A stretch of DNA of 64,000 nt from Rhizobium leguminosarum (GCF_002953715.1 NZ_CP025012.1:744001-808000); one strand, 5' to 3'. Numbered from the stretch's first letter, positions 16,403 through 25,197 are shown. Numbers and translations: made by a program. The notes: generated by a model from the sequence alone, not told the origin.

Positions 16403-17050
16403 CTACATCTCGATGATCGATCGGCGGACGCGGCCGACGATGGTGACGGCGCCCTGGAATTCCGGTGGCGGCACGTCCTCGTAGGAGGCCGGCTGGAAGG
16501 GCGGGTCGTCGTTCGGGCGATAGCGCTTGTAGGTCGCAGCCCCCGTCTCGTCGGCAACGACATAAAGCGCGTTCGGCGCCAGGCGCTTGTCGCGCAGATT
16601 GACGAAGATGATCGAGCCCGGCGGCGAGATCTTGTTCATCGAATTGCCCTCGACCTCGAGCGCGATCCATTCGCCATCGGGCAGATCGAGTGCGGCGACC
16701 GTCGGGAATTCCGAGAAGTCTGTGATCGGCGCCTGCTCGCTCAGCTGCCCGGCGCTGACCCAGGAGATCTTCGGCACATCGGCGACGGAGACCGGTAGCT
16801 CATCCGGATCGAGCGCGTTGCCGGTGCCGAACTGCAGCCAGTTGAGATTGACCTTGAAAGCGCGGGCATACTTCTTCGCGTCAGCTATGCCGAAGCCGTT
16901 GCGGCCGGATTCATGCGCCTTGTAGACATTCGCATTCCAGCCGAACCGATCGACGATCGCCTTCGGCCCGGCAAAGCCCGCATTCTTTCGGGCCATGACG
17001 AGGCGCTTTGCGCGTTCTTCGCGTTCAAATTGTTCCTGATCTTTCAACAT
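16403..17050 (-). CDS. CI/LexA-like phage repressor with S24 autocleavage domain
   Basis: A 215-residue lysogeny-type repressor. The N-terminal helix-turn-helix spans about residues 12-75 (KAIVDRFGWNANVYKAHESG). The C-terminal S24 peptidase domain shows the cleavable bond A100-G101 (WVSAGQ), the nucleophile S137 (VEGNSMNK) and the lysine K175 (ATYKRY). RecA-stimulated self-cleavage, and so SOS induction, is expected. It is divergent from a rightward small-gene cluster, with two strong palindromes in between. The repressor appears intact although most of the phage is gone. Confidence 0.9.
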   Translation of the reverse strand: MLKDQEQFEREERAKRLVMARKNAGFAGPKAIVDRFGWNANVYKAHESGRNGFGIADAKKYARAFKVNLNWLQFGTGNALDPDELPVSVADVPKISWVSAGQLSEQAPITDFSEFPTVAALDLPDGEWIALEVEGNSMNKISPPGSIIFVNLRDKRLAPNALYVVADETGAATYKRYRPNDDPPFQPASYEDVPPPEFQGAVTIVGRVRRSIIEM

Positions 17051-17061
17051 GATATAAAAAA

Positions 17062-17127
17062 TACCCTAAATTAAGGTACATGTCATGCCCTAATGTGCTT
17101 GACATATAGGGTATTAATTGTACCCTA
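17062..17127. promoter_or_regulatory. Divergent phage promoter with repressor operators
   Basis: One operator, TACCCTAAATTAAGGTA, occupies 17062-17078. The other has arms TAGGGTA (17107-17113) and TACCCTA (17121-17127) seven bases apart. TTGACA at 17099-17104 is a good -35 for rightward transcription, whose -10 would overlap the second operator. Binding would both autoregulate the repressor and shut off the rightward genes. Confidence 0.75.
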
Positions 17128-17133
17128 ATCGCC

Positions 17134-17196
17134 ATGACAAACACCGACATCATCAACAACGGTTCAGTCTTTCTGACTGGGGAGACCATGGCATGA
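17134..17196 (+). CDS. 20-residue leader ORF of the rightward phage operon
   Basis: It reads MTNTDIINNGSVFLTGETMA and overlaps the next start by ATGA. No good ribosome site is visible before it, and transcription may start only a few bases upstream, so a leaderless start is possible. It may serve as a coupling peptide. Confidence 0.4.
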   Translation: MTNTDIINNGSVFLTGETMA

Positions 17197-17384
17197 GGTT
17201 CACCATTTCCTCGGAAGAGCGGCTCGCCATGGACGTCATGCCGACCGGCGTCGTCATTCACCGGCCGCAAGGGCCAAGGGGAGGGCGGATGTCTGCGATA
17301 TCAGTTCGCAATGAGGATATCCCCTTCCTCGCCAAGGCCCTGCAGCAGGTGCTGAACGCCAACCGCGAAGTGGAGTCGCTATGA
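17193..17384 (+). CDS. Hypothetical early phage protein
   Basis: A 63-residue protein with the segment FTISSEERLAMDVMPTGVVI near the start, followed by a Gly/Arg-rich loop and a C-terminal helix (FLAKALQQVLNANREVESL). GGGGAGACC is 7-15 bases before the ATG. Both its ends overlap neighbouring genes by four bases. It is the first substantial gene of the rightward operon; no function is known. Confidence 0.6.
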   Translation: MRFTISSEERLAMDVMPTGVVIHRPQGPRGGRMSAISVRNEDIPFLAKALQQVLNANREVESL

Positions 17385-17599
17385 CCATCTCCACCGCAAC
17401 ACCCGCCGGCGAGTTCCAGCGCCGCGGCGGCCGCTACACCGGCTGCCTGATGTGCAGCAAGGCGCTGTCGATTGCCGAGGTGATCGAGCGCCACTGCGAG
17501 AATTGCGACCAGCCGACGCGCCCGGAAGAAATCAGCGAGACGATGATCCCGCCCGGCGCTCTGCCGATCACCAACCCCGATAGCCCAGCCCCTCCCTGA
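17381..17599 (+). CDS. Small zinc-ribbon-like phage protein
   Basis: A 72-residue protein with paired cysteines, CLMC near residues 25-28 and CENC near 43-46, suggesting a zinc-binding knuckle, and a Pro-rich tail. The start codon overlaps the preceding stop (ATGA). It may bind nucleic acid or protein. Confidence 0.6.
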   Translation: MTISTATPAGEFQRRGGRYTGCLMCSKALSIAEVIERHCENCDQPTRPEEISETMIPPGALPITNPDSPAPP

Positions 17600-17821
17600 C
17601 GGCTATCGGTGGCTGGCGTCGCCGCCCTCCCTCGGCGACGCCAGCTCCCGGGCGCGCAGATGTCGCGCCCGAGACCCAGGCGGCGGCCTGGCAGACGACC
17701 GGAGCCTTTGCCCCCAGAGCCGGCGCTCCGGTCGTCATCCGTGAAAAATCAAGGACGTTGGCAGCACCCGCTTCGGCGGCAACGGCGGACCGCGTTCGAA
17801 ATCGGAAAGAAGGATCAAGCG

Positions 17822-18100
17822 ATGAGCTTCCAGCTCAAGGCCGCCCGGGCGCAGCAAGGCACTGATGTGAACGCGCTCGAGCTCTTCCGCTCCGGCCGGG
17901 ACTATATCGAAATCGCGGCCCTCCTCGGCACGTCGGTGCCGTCGGTGGAAATCGAGATCCACACACTTCGAAGCGCCGAGAAGGGCGACACCGCCCATGA
18001 GGACCATGCCGGCGCAGAGATCCGCCGGTTTCCCCGCCGCACCGCGAGGCCCGGCGCCCCCGTCAATTTTGCCGGCGGGCGACGGAGGCTGCGGGTTTGA
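17822..18100 (+). CDS. Hypothetical phage protein with helix-turn-helix-like core
   Basis: A 92-residue protein. Residues about 18-50 (NALELFRSGRDYIEIAALLG, then TSVPSVEIEIHTLRS) resemble a small sigma-4/LuxR-like helix-turn-helix; the C-terminal third is basic. AAAGGATC precedes the ATG at 17822. The 220-bp gap before it (17600-17821) holds no gene that I recognise. A DNA-binding role is inferred from the pattern only. Confidence 0.55.
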   Translation: MSFQLKAARAQQGTDVNALELFRSGRDYIEIAALLGTSVPSVEIEIHTLRSAEKGDTAHEDHAGAEIRRFPRRTARPGAPVNFAGGRRRLRV

Positions 18101-18132
18101 AGAGGCCATCTCAACCGGGAAAGGAACATCGC

Positions 18133-18492
18133 ATGGGCAAGGACACAACGAGCCAGGAGATCATGGAAATCCTCCGCCCGGTGCTGGGGGAGGAGCTCGC
18201 GGCAGCGATTATCGAGCACCGCAAGCGCACGCTGAAGAAGCCGCTGACGGCTTATGCCGCCAGGATGCAGGCCAGGGAATATCTGCTGACCGGCGACCCG
18301 GTCGGCGCCGCCGAGATGCAGATCTTCCGCGGCTGGCAGGCGATCAAATGCGACTGGTACCTCAAAGAGAAGGCGAGGGAGGCCGGGTCGATCAACACGA
18401 GAAGGACGACAGTCGATGCCGCAAGAGATTTCCTCTCCGGTGAAGATCATAGCTGGGATGCTTTCGGGTTTCCCGGCATCCGCAGGCACTGA
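18133..18492 (+). CDS. Hypothetical phage protein
   Basis: A 119-residue protein with a helical N-terminus (EIMEILRPVLGEELAAAIIE) and a central YLLTGDPVGAAEMQIFRGWQ segment that looks like a compact helical domain, possibly DNA-associated. AAAGGAAC precedes the ATG at 18133; an in-frame TTG at 18097 is less likely. The 3' end overlaps the next gene by 77 bases. Confidence 0.6.
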   Translation: MGKDTTSQEIMEILRPVLGEELAAAIIEHRKRTLKKPLTAYAARMQAREYLLTGDPVGAAEMQIFRGWQAIKCDWYLKEKAREAGSINTRRTTVDAARDFLSGEDHSWDAFGFPGIRRH

Positions 18493-18853
18493 TCCCGACA
18501 TGCAGATCCGCGCCTATCTCGTTGCGATCGAAGGCATCCCGCTGGAGGCGGTCTGGCAGGCCGCCAAACTCTTCATCTCCGGAAAGGTCAGGGATCATAA
18601 CCGTGCCTTTGCCCCGAGCTCAGCCAGTTTTGCCGAGCAATGCCGCAATCAGCAGGCGGCAATCGAGGCGGAGAGGCGCCCGCGCATGGAGGCCGAGCCC
18701 GAGACGCCGCAGCCGAAGGTGGCGGCCTACAAGATGCAGCTGCTGCGCGACGCCGCCAATGGCAGCCGCAACGCCAAGCGGGAGCTGGCGAAAATGTTCC
18801 CCGACAACCCGATCATTGCAAGGGCCGCACGATACGAGGAGGCACTGAGATGA
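18416..18853 (+). CDS. Hypothetical phage protein (replication-region-like)
   Basis: A 145-residue protein. The block DPDMQIRAYLVAIEGIPLEA followed by VWQAAKLFISGKV and HNRAFAPSSASFAEQCR is of the kind seen in rhizobial prophage proteins encoded beside replication genes. The end (NGSRNAKRELAKMFPDNPII) is charged. The long overlap with the previous gene suggests the real start may be the internal ATG MLSGF at 18458. Its stop overlaps the next start. Confidence 0.6.
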   Translation: MPQEISSPVKIIAGMLSGFPASAGTDPDMQIRAYLVAIEGIPLEAVWQAAKLFISGKVRDHNRAFAPSSASFAEQCRNQQAAIEAERRPRMEAEPETPQPKVAAYKMQLLRDAANGSRNAKRELAKMFPDNPIIARAARYEEALR

Positions 18854-19149
18854 CCATCACCTTTTGGACGGAAGACAAGATCGTCAAGGCGGAAAAGCTC
18901 TGGAAGGAAGGGCTGTCGGCGAGAGAAATCGCCAACCTGTTCGGCTCGAAGAAGAACACCGTCATCAACATGGCGCACCGCAACCGCGACAGGTTCCCCT
19001 CCAGGCAGGACACCTGGCACCCGCAGCCGAAGGCGGGCCCGCCGGTCCAGCCGATCCGCCACCCCGACCGCGTCACGCGTGTGACCATGTCAGGCGCGCA
19101 TGTGACGATGCCGCGCGTGCCGTGCATCGATGGGCCTGCAGAGCCATGA
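18850..19149 (+). CDS. GcrA-like DNA-binding protein
   Basis: A 99-residue protein whose first 45 residues follow the GcrA pattern (W-T-E-D-K, then LWKEGLSAREIANLFGSKKN, then VINMAHRNR). GcrA-type regulators bind methylated GANTC sites and sigma-70 in alphaproteobacteria; phages often carry copies. The C-terminal domain of chromosomal GcrA is missing. The start overlaps the previous stop (ATGA). Confidence 0.7.
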   Translation: MTITFWTEDKIVKAEKLWKEGLSAREIANLFGSKKNTVINMAHRNRDRFPSRQDTWHPQPKAGPPVQPIRHPDRVTRVTMSGAHVTMPRVPCIDGPAEP

Positions 19150-19343
19150 GCACCGTCACCCCACGCGAAACCGAAGTGATCCGCTGGATGGCGGCGGGCA
19201 AGACGGCCGCCGAGATCGGCACCATTCTCGGCATCTCCCACATCACGGTGAATACGCACATCGCCAACGCCAAGATGAAGCTCGGCGTCTTCAAGGAAAC
19301 GGCGCTGCTCGCCGCGGCACTCAGAAACGGCATCATTCGATAG
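19146..19343 (+). CDS. Stand-alone LuxR-type helix-turn-helix protein
   Basis: A 65-residue protein consisting of a LuxR/GerE-type DNA-binding domain only (TPRETEVIRWMAAGKTAAEI, then LGISHITVNTHIANAKMKLG). ATGA overlap with the previous gene implies coupled translation. Such proteins can control late phage genes, but the late genes are absent here. Confidence 0.8.
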   Translation: MSTVTPRETEVIRWMAAGKTAAEIGTILGISHITVNTHIANAKMKLGVFKETALLAAALRNGIIR

Positions 19344-19356
19344 AAGGACGATCAGC

Positions 19357-19950
19357 ATGGGCGGCAAAGCCACCAAGGTGAAGACAGGGCGGGCAAACAA
19401 GGGCGCCGGCCGGCCGCGCAAGGAAAATGTCGAGCGTTTTCCCTGCGGCAAGATCAAGCCCTTCGAAACCGAGAAGGACAATATCAGCGTGGCAATCGCC
19501 GCCCGCCGCCGCATCCACGGCTTCGGCCGGACGGTTGCCGACGAGACGGTCAAAAGCCCCTTTGCCGGCTACACCCTCGGCCGCATGTTCCTCGACGGCC
19601 TGATCACCGCCGAGCAGCGCCAGGCCGGCGACGACTATGCCGAGGCGATCGCCCGCTACCACAAGACCACAGGCATCCCGGCCCCGAGCCCGAGAGCGCA
19701 ATCGCTCTTTACCGTCAAAGGCCATGAAGGCGAAGTGACAGAAACCTTCGCCGACCGCGCCCGCAAAGCCAGCAACCGCATGATGGCGCTACAGGGCATC
19801 CTGCTGCGCTGCCCGGATGGACCGCAGGTCAGGAGCACGGTCTATAACGTCACGGTGATGGATTACGACCATCTGCGCCAGATGCCGCCGCAGCAATTGC
19901 TGTGGCTGCGGAGGGGATTGACGGCGTTGCGGGGGGCGAGGAGCGGTTGA
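19357..19950 (+). CDS. Hypothetical protein at the right end of the prophage remnant
   Basis: A 197-residue basic protein. Its N-terminus is rich in Lys/Gly/Arg (KVKTGRANKGAGRPRKENVE), the middle has FLDGLITAEQRQAGDDYAEA, and the end is helical. Similar proteins occur at the end of early regions in rhizobial prophages. It could be a terminase-associated or DNA-binding protein, but I cannot name it. It is the last phage-like gene; immediately after it come chromosomal repeats. Confidence 0.6.
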   Translation: MGGKATKVKTGRANKGAGRPRKENVERFPCGKIKPFETEKDNISVAIAARRRIHGFGRTVADETVKSPFAGYTLGRMFLDGLITAEQRQAGDDYAEAIARYHKTTGIPAPSPRAQSLFTVKGHEGEVTETFADRARKASNRMMALQGILLRCPDGPQVRSTVYNVTVMDYDHLRQMPPQQLLWLRRGLTALRGARSG

Positions 19951-20128
19951 TGGGGTGGGGCAAGGCTCAGTCTGGCATCCAGGGCTGCGATCTATCTCCA
20001 ACCTCATCCTGAGGTGCCCCGAAGGACGAGGTTGGCCGCCCCGCCTCTCGCGCCGGTTGGCCGCGAAGCCAGTCCGAAAGATAGGTGGATTTTCACAGTT
20101 GTTGGCGGTGTATTTGCCGCAGAGCTCA

Positions 20129-20232
20129 CCCCACCCTCCGTCTTCCTCGGGCTTGACCCGAGGATCCATGCCGGCCTCAATCAGCAAGGCCATGGATCCC
20201 AGGCTCAAGGCCTGGGATGACGGAGGGTGGGG
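20129..20232. repeat. 104-bp rhizobial palindromic repeat, copy A
   Basis: It opens CCCCACCCTCCGTC and closes GACGGAGGGTGGGG, with an inner CCTCGGGCTTGACCCGAGG hairpin and a CCCAGGCTcaagGCCTGGG hairpin. A related copy is at 30733-30839. Between 19951 and 20380 there is no recognisable gene. Confidence 0.75.
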
Positions 20233-20380
20233 CGTATGTTTTCGCCAGAATCCGTGCCAATCGAGCCGAACACCTACGCCGGATCTATGCAGATCGCGTA
20301 CTCATGGGTGGATGCTTCGGCAGGATAAGTCCGGTATTAGGTAGCAAATGCCACCAGCGGCCGCTTCCGGCCCGGAGCCG

Positions 20381-20636
20381 TCATAAAGTCTTTGGTGGTG
20401 GTCTTACCACGGCATCGATGAACGGTGCGTTCTGGGCTAGGTATTCCTCGATGCCGCTCTCGTTTGTCGACTCCAACTCTAGCTTCAGGCTTTGATATCC
20501 GCGCCGCAATTCGTCATCCTTCGCGGCCATCCGGGCCTGCGTTTTTCCGAGTGCCTCGGTGATCTCCCCGTTGGCCTTGCCGGCAGCGCTTAGGCTCGGA
20601 ATATCGGCTCGCGCGGCGTAAGGGGGGCCAATGTCA
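20381..20636 (-). pseudogene. Orphan coding fragment downstream of the hydrolase
   Basis: An open frame of about 85 codons reads protein-like sequence (GKANGEITEALGKTQARMAA, then DELRRGYQSLKLELESTNES) and ends at 20381. Upstream it runs out of frame into the 3' end of the hydrolase gene, with no start that has a ribosome site. It looks like the C-terminal remnant of a coiled-coil protein, fused next to the hydrolase by rearrangement. Confidence 0.35.
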
Positions 20637-21413
20637 TGATTGCCCGGCAGCTTCCAGAATGAGCGTGGTGATCTCATTCGGATGTGAAATGAGCGACAGA
20701 TGGCTGGATTTGAGTTCGATGGCTTTAGCGCCCATGCGTCTGGCCATGAAACGCTGCAGGTCTGGATTTATCGTTCCATCTTGTGTCGAAACGGCGTAGT
20801 AGCTTGGCTTGGAACGCCAAGCAGCGTTTGAGGTTTTGCCGGTGAGCAACGTCTTTTGGAATGGTTGTTGAACGGCATAGAGAACCCTCGCCCTGGCCTC
20901 GGGAAGGTCGCCCCCGAAATCGCGCAGGAACGCTTCCTCCGTCAGCCGTCCTTCGTCGCCGTCGAAGACAATGCCCGCGGTTGCGGGTGGTGTCGGGTAG
21001 GTTTTTGCCAAAGCTGCATAGTCCTCACCTGCATCCGGTGCTCGGGCAGCGACATAAACCAGTGAAGAGACGTTCGGATGTACGCCTGCTTCGGTGAGGA
21101 TCATCCCCGAAAAGGAGTGGCCGACAAAGACAGTCGGACCGTCCTGCCGGTCGAGGACGCGCCGGGCGGCCGCCACGGCATCGGGCAGCGTAGTGAGCGG
21201 GTTCTGGACCGCCGTGCAGTTTAGGCCCTTCGCTTGCAGCAGGGCGATAACCTCGGTCCAGCATGATCCGTCGGCGAAAAGTCCATGCACGAGAACGACA
21301 TTGCGCGCCTTTGGAGGCGTATGGGTGGCGGCCAGGCCGGCATGTGTCGCAACAAGTGACGTGGCAGCACCGACGAGCAAAGTTTTCGAAAATGTGCGTC
21401 TGTTCATCATCAT
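20634..21413 (-). CDS. Exported alpha/beta hydrolase
   Basis: A 259-residue alpha/beta hydrolase. The N-terminus MMMNRRTFSKTLLVGAATSL carries a twin-Arg-like signal (RRTFSK), suggesting Tat export. The oxyanion strand VVLVHGLFADGSCW, the nucleophile elbow GHSFSG (S100) and a C-terminal SSHLSLISHP histidine complete the triad. It is related to the hydrolases at 46010 and 46957. It is followed downstream by a gene fragment and lies 61 bp after an SDR gene on the same strand, so the two may form an operon. The substrate is unknown. Confidence 0.85.
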   Translation of the reverse strand: MMMNRRTFSKTLLVGAATSLVATHAGLAATHTPPKARNVVLVHGLFADGSCWTEVIALLQAKGLNCTAVQNPLTTLPDAVAAARRVLDRQDGPTVFVGHSFSGMILTEAGVHPNVSSLVYVAARAPDAGEDYAALAKTYPTPPATAGIVFDGDEGRLTEEAFLRDFGGDLPEARARVLYAVQQPFQKTLLTGKTSNAAWRSKPSYYAVSTQDGTINPDLQRFMARRMGAKAIELKSSHLSLISHPNEITTLILEAAGQS

Positions 21414-21474
21414 GATCGAATCTCCATCGTTTGCGAAGCGGTAGGATTATTTGAACTCGGTCCGGACCGGCATC

Positions 21475-22245
21475 TCAGATTGACATGCCGCCGGAGACCT
21501 CGATGCGTTGGGCATTGACCCAGCGGTTGTCCTCAGAGAGCAGCGAGGCAATCATCGGACCGATATCGTCGGGCAGGCCGGCGCGGCCCAGCGCCGTCAT
21601 TTCGGCGACACGCTGGTTCAGATCCGGATTGTCGCGGACCATACCGCCGCTAAAGTCGGTCTGGATGGCGCCGGGCGCGACGACGTTGACGGCGATGCGA
21701 CGCGGTCCCAGCTCCTTTGCCATGTACCGGGTCAGCACCTCGACCGCTCCCTTCATCGCACCGTAAGCAGCGCTGCCAGGAACGATGATGCGAGTCAGGC
21801 CGCTCGACAGGTTGACGATCCGGCCGCCATCATTGATCAGCGGCAAGAGCTTCTGCGTCAAAAAGAAAACACCCTTGAAGTGCACATTGTAAAGCATGTC
21901 CAGTTCATCTTCCGTAGTCGCCTCGATGCTGTTGTGGTGCGAGGTTCCGGCATTGTTGACGAGGTAGTCGAAGCGCTCGGCGGCGCCCAGATCGGCAAGC
22001 GCCTGCTTTACGGCGTCGACGAAAGGGTCGAAACCGTGGGCGTCGCCGGTGTCGAGCTTGAGGGCAATGGCTTTGGCGCCGGCTTCAGCAACCAGGGCCA
22101 CGACCTTTTCGGCTTCCGCCCTGCTGGAATTGTAGGTGAGGATCGAGTCGACACCACGTCTGGCGAGGTTGAGCACGGTGTTGCGGCCCAGCCCGCGGCT
22201 GCCGCCGGTGACGATTGCGATTTTGCGTTCGGAATTCTGTGTCAT
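21475..22245 (-). CDS. SDR-family oxidoreductase
   Basis: A 256-residue classical SDR. It has TGGSRGLG at 13-20, NNAG at 97-100, Ser 147/148 and Y161-G-A-M-K165, and ends in the SGGMSI tail common in beta-ketoacyl-reductase-like members. Likely an NADP-dependent carbonyl reductase. AAAGGAGAACGGCG precedes the ATG at 22245. It is divergent from an AraC-type regulator with about 130 bp between them, which probably controls it and the hydrolase downstream. Confidence 0.9.
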   Translation of the reverse strand: MTQNSERKIAIVTGGSRGLGRNTVLNLARRGVDSILTYNSSRAEAEKVVALVAEAGAKAIALKLDTGDAHGFDPFVDAVKQALADLGAAERFDYLVNNAGTSHHNSIEATTEDELDMLYNVHFKGVFFLTQKLLPLINDGGRIVNLSSGLTRIIVPGSAAYGAMKGAVEVLTRYMAKELGPRRIAVNVVAPGAIQTDFSGGMVRDNPDLNQRVAEMTALGRAGLPDDIGPMIASLLSEDNRWVNAQRIEVSGGMSI

Positions 22246-22377
22246 CGCCGTTCTCCTTTGTTGATGACGGTGAACATAAGAGGGCGAAGCACGGGCGAAC
22301 ATGCCGGAACCGGCTTCATTCTTGCCTGATCCTGCCTCCAGCGTTAATTTGGAATTCCAGATTTGCGGGGGATCCGA

Positions 22378-23268
22378 TTGAGCACTCTTTCGATGTTGCA
22401 TGATGCCGTCGTCGCCGCGTTTGCGGCTCATGGAAACGGGAGCCCCTATTTCACCGCGATCGACGGACTGGCCTTGCTCCGATCCTTCTCCGAGCGGCAT
22501 CCGAACCACCTGATCCACCGGCCAGCGCTCTGCATCGTGGTGCAGGGCGCGAAATGGACGACGTTCGGCGAACGGAGGCTCCATTATCGCACCAGCCAGG
22601 CCATGGTGGTCAGCGTCGAGATGCCGGGTGCAAGCCAGGTGGTGCACGGCGCGCCGGATGCGCCCTATCTCAGCGCCGTCATCGAACTCGACCAGGCGAT
22701 CCTGCGCGAAGTCTATGAAAGCATGGAGGCACCGCCCACTCCGGCCTCCGACGAGCATGCCGCCGCCTTCGTTATGGAGCTCAACGAGGCGATCCTCGGC
22801 TGCGCCGCGCGCGCCGTCAGCCTGCTTGGCGAGCCGCAGGCAATCCCGCTGCTCTATCCCGGCGTCAAGCGCGAACTCTGCTACCGCCTGCTGGCCGGGC
22901 CACATGGCGGTGTCTTCGCCCGCATGGTCGTCGGCGCGGAGCGAAACCGGCGTCTGGTCGAAGCGATCCACGCATTGCGGGGCAATTTCGACAAACAGGT
23001 GCGCGTCGATGATCTTGCCGCGCTCGCCGGCCTGAGCCCGACAGCGTTCCATCGTCAGTTCAAGGCAATGACCGCGATGACACCGGTGCAGTTTCAAAAG
23101 CAGATCCGCCTGATGGAGGCGCGCCGGCTGATGCTGTCGCGCGAAATGTCGGCGGAAACGGTCGCCTTTGAGGTGGGCTATGCCAGCCCCTCACAGTTCA
23201 GCCGGGAATATGCCCGGCTGTTCGGGGCTCCGCCACGCCGAGACATCGGAAAGCTTCTGTCGGCCTGA
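22378..23268 (+). CDS. AraC-family transcriptional regulator
   Basis: A 296-residue AraC-type activator. The N-terminal cupin-like AraC_N domain (RPALCIVVQGAKWTTFGERR) binds an effector. Two helix-turn-helix motifs fill the C-terminus, RVDDLAALAGLSPTAFHRQF and the GYASPSQFSREYARLFG signature. I favour the TTG at 22378, which has GGGGGATC upstream; ATG 22393 lacks one. It is divergent from the SDR-hydrolase pair and presumably regulates it. Confidence 0.88.
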   Translation: MSTLSMLHDAVVAAFAAHGNGSPYFTAIDGLALLRSFSERHPNHLIHRPALCIVVQGAKWTTFGERRLHYRTSQAMVVSVEMPGASQVVHGAPDAPYLSAVIELDQAILREVYESMEAPPTPASDEHAAAFVMELNEAILGCAARAVSLLGEPQAIPLLYPGVKRELCYRLLAGPHGGVFARMVVGAERNRRLVEAIHALRGNFDKQVRVDDLAALAGLSPTAFHRQFKAMTAMTPVQFQKQIRLMEARRLMLSREMSAETVAFEVGYASPSQFSREYARLFGAPPRRDIGKLLSA

Positions 23269-23270
23269 CT

Positions 23271-23292
23271 GTTTCAGCGTGCACGCTGAAAC
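23271..23292. terminator. Perfect 22-bp palindrome after the AraC gene
   Basis: The arms GTTTCAGCGTGC and GCACGCTGAAAC meet without a loop, directly after the stop codon. There is no T run, so termination is only one possible role. 23293-23536 shows no gene. Confidence 0.5.
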
Positions 23293-23536
23293 TACGCATG
23301 ACCGCTGTTGGCGGCGCAAAGCGGTCACCGCGCACGATCACCGGCTGGTGGCATTTGCTGCATAATTCCGGATAAGTCCTTGCCATGGATGAGTTTCTAT
23401 TCCCTCCCAGGTTCAAGACGCTACCCCGACAACACCCGCCGGCAGACTTTGGTCGACGTCTGATGAACCCTTTTCGTTGCCGCTCCATGGGAGTATTTTG
23501 CTCTCAAACTGTCTCAACTTGGCGTTGGAGAGTGCA

Positions 23537-25111
23537 GTGTTTGTGGACGGCCGTCGCACGTTTCTGCTCTTTTTGGCCGTCGCATCGTGTCAGGTGACGT
23601 TCGCGCCACGATTGGGTGCGGCAGACGACACCGTTACAATCGACAGCGGAATGCTGAAGGGTGAGAGGTCGGGCACGGTCGTCAGCTTCAAAGGCATACC
23701 TTATGCGGCACCGCCGGTCGGTGATTTGAGATGGCGCAATCCCAGACCGATGAAGCCATGGAGCGGGACCAGGGATGCCCGCAATTTCGGTCCGTCCTGC
23801 ATGCAGACCGACGACCTGCCGAAGTCAGAGGATTGTTTGACGCTCAATGTCTGGACACCCTCCAAGCGCTCTAAAACACCCCTTCCGGTGATGGTTTGGA
23901 TTTACGGCGGCGCTCTTGTCCATGGAAACACCCCTCAGTATCCCGGTGGCCAGCTGGCCTCCCGCAGAGTCGTGTTCGTCAGCATGAACTACCGTGTAGG
24001 CCGATTGGGATACTTTGCCCATCCGGCGCTGATGAAGGAATCCCCTGACGAGCCGGTCGGCAATTATGGTTACATGGACCAGCTTGCAGCCTTGAAATGG
24101 GTCCAGCAAAATATCGAAGCCTTCGGCGGCGATCCGAAGAAAGTGACGATATTCGGAGAGTCGGCAGGTGGCGGCTCGGTGATGGCGCACATGATATCGC
24201 CGTTGTCACGGGGGCTTTTCCGCGGCGCCATTCTGCAGTCACCGGGTCTCCCCACCGCGCGTGCGCAGAGTACGCCTTTGTCACCTTTGAAAGAGGCGGA
24301 GAAAACCGCGTTGGACTATGCGGCTTCTCTGGGAATCAATGGGAGCGATGCCGACGCTCTCACCGCCCTTCGGGCGCTGCCTGCGGAAAACCTGACCGAA
24401 GGTGCATCGGCACATGACGTGCTGGAGGGAATGTCGACGGGCGAGCCGGTCCTCGGCATCTCAGGCGCGATTATCGACGGACGGTTTTTGCTCGAAACGC
24501 CGGAAGCGGCTTTTGCGGCAGGCCGGCAGGCGCCGGTCCCCGTCATCGTCGGGACAAATAATCGAGATCTCGGTCTCGGTGAGGCCGCGACGAAAGACGA
24601 TCTCTTCGCGCTGTTCGGGAAGCATGCAGCCGAAGCCCGCACCCTCTATGATCCGACCGGCCAACAGACGCTCGATGAGCTGAAGCAGCAGGTTCTGGCC
24701 GACAAAACGCTTGTTGAACCATCTCGCCACCTCGCTGACGAGATGATCCGCGCTGGTCAGCCGACGTGGTGGTATCGTTTCTCCTATGTCGCCGAGGCTC
24801 TCCGCAACGATCCGGCATGGAAAGGCACTCTGCACGGCTTCGAAATTCCGTATACGCTCAACGTTCCAGACGCACTGGTGAAAGACAAGGTGACACCTGC
24901 CGACTGGGCCATGGCCACATTGGCGAGTGCTTACTGGGTCCAATTTGCAACGAGCGGTGACCCCAATGGCGGCTCACGGCCAAAATGGCCTCACCACGAC
25001 CCCTTCGTCCACAGGGTCATCGACTTCACCAATCACGGCGTGACGTTCGGAACAGATCCGCTGAAGCTGAGGCTCGACCTCTGGCAAAGCTATTGGGAGG
25101 AAGAGGAGTGA
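23537..25111 (+). CDS. Exported carboxylesterase (type-B family)
   Basis: A 524-residue type-B carboxylesterase. A signal peptide covers about residues 1-29. The family signatures are SEDCLTLNVWTP, the oxyanion motif YGGAL, and the nucleophile elbow GESAGGGS with S209; the acid/His follow in the C-terminal half (LHGFEIPYTLN). The usual YGGG is YGGA here. GTG 23537 was chosen because GGAG is 8 bases upstream and a signal sequence follows. It likely hydrolyses esters in the periplasm. It has no obvious operon partner. Confidence 0.88.
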   Translation: MFVDGRRTFLLFLAVASCQVTFAPRLGAADDTVTIDSGMLKGERSGTVVSFKGIPYAAPPVGDLRWRNPRPMKPWSGTRDARNFGPSCMQTDDLPKSEDCLTLNVWTPSKRSKTPLPVMVWIYGGALVHGNTPQYPGGQLASRRVVFVSMNYRVGRLGYFAHPALMKESPDEPVGNYGYMDQLAALKWVQQNIEAFGGDPKKVTIFGESAGGGSVMAHMISPLSRGLFRGAILQSPGLPTARAQSTPLSPLKEAEKTALDYAASLGINGSDADALTALRALPAENLTEGASAHDVLEGMSTGEPVLGISGAIIDGRFLLETPEAAFAAGRQAPVPVIVGTNNRDLGLGEAATKDDLFALFGKHAAEARTLYDPTGQQTLDELKQQVLADKTLVEPSRHLADEMIRAGQPTWWYRFSYVAEALRNDPAWKGTLHGFEIPYTLNVPDALVKDKVTPADWAMATLASAYWVQFATSGDPNGGSRPKWPHHDPFVHRVIDFTNHGVTFGTDPLKLRLDLWQSYWEEEE

Positions 25112-25197
25112 CGGGGTCGGCGCCTATCGCTTAGCCCCCGGCCATCCGCAGGACTGCAGCCCCGGCCGGAACAGGAAGGCCCTCGTCATCCACGTCC

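Noticed and set aside
22246..23097. Upstream extension of the SDR frame at 21475
   Set aside because: The extension is antisense to the AraC gene; a ribosome site and the normal SDR N-terminus are at 22245.
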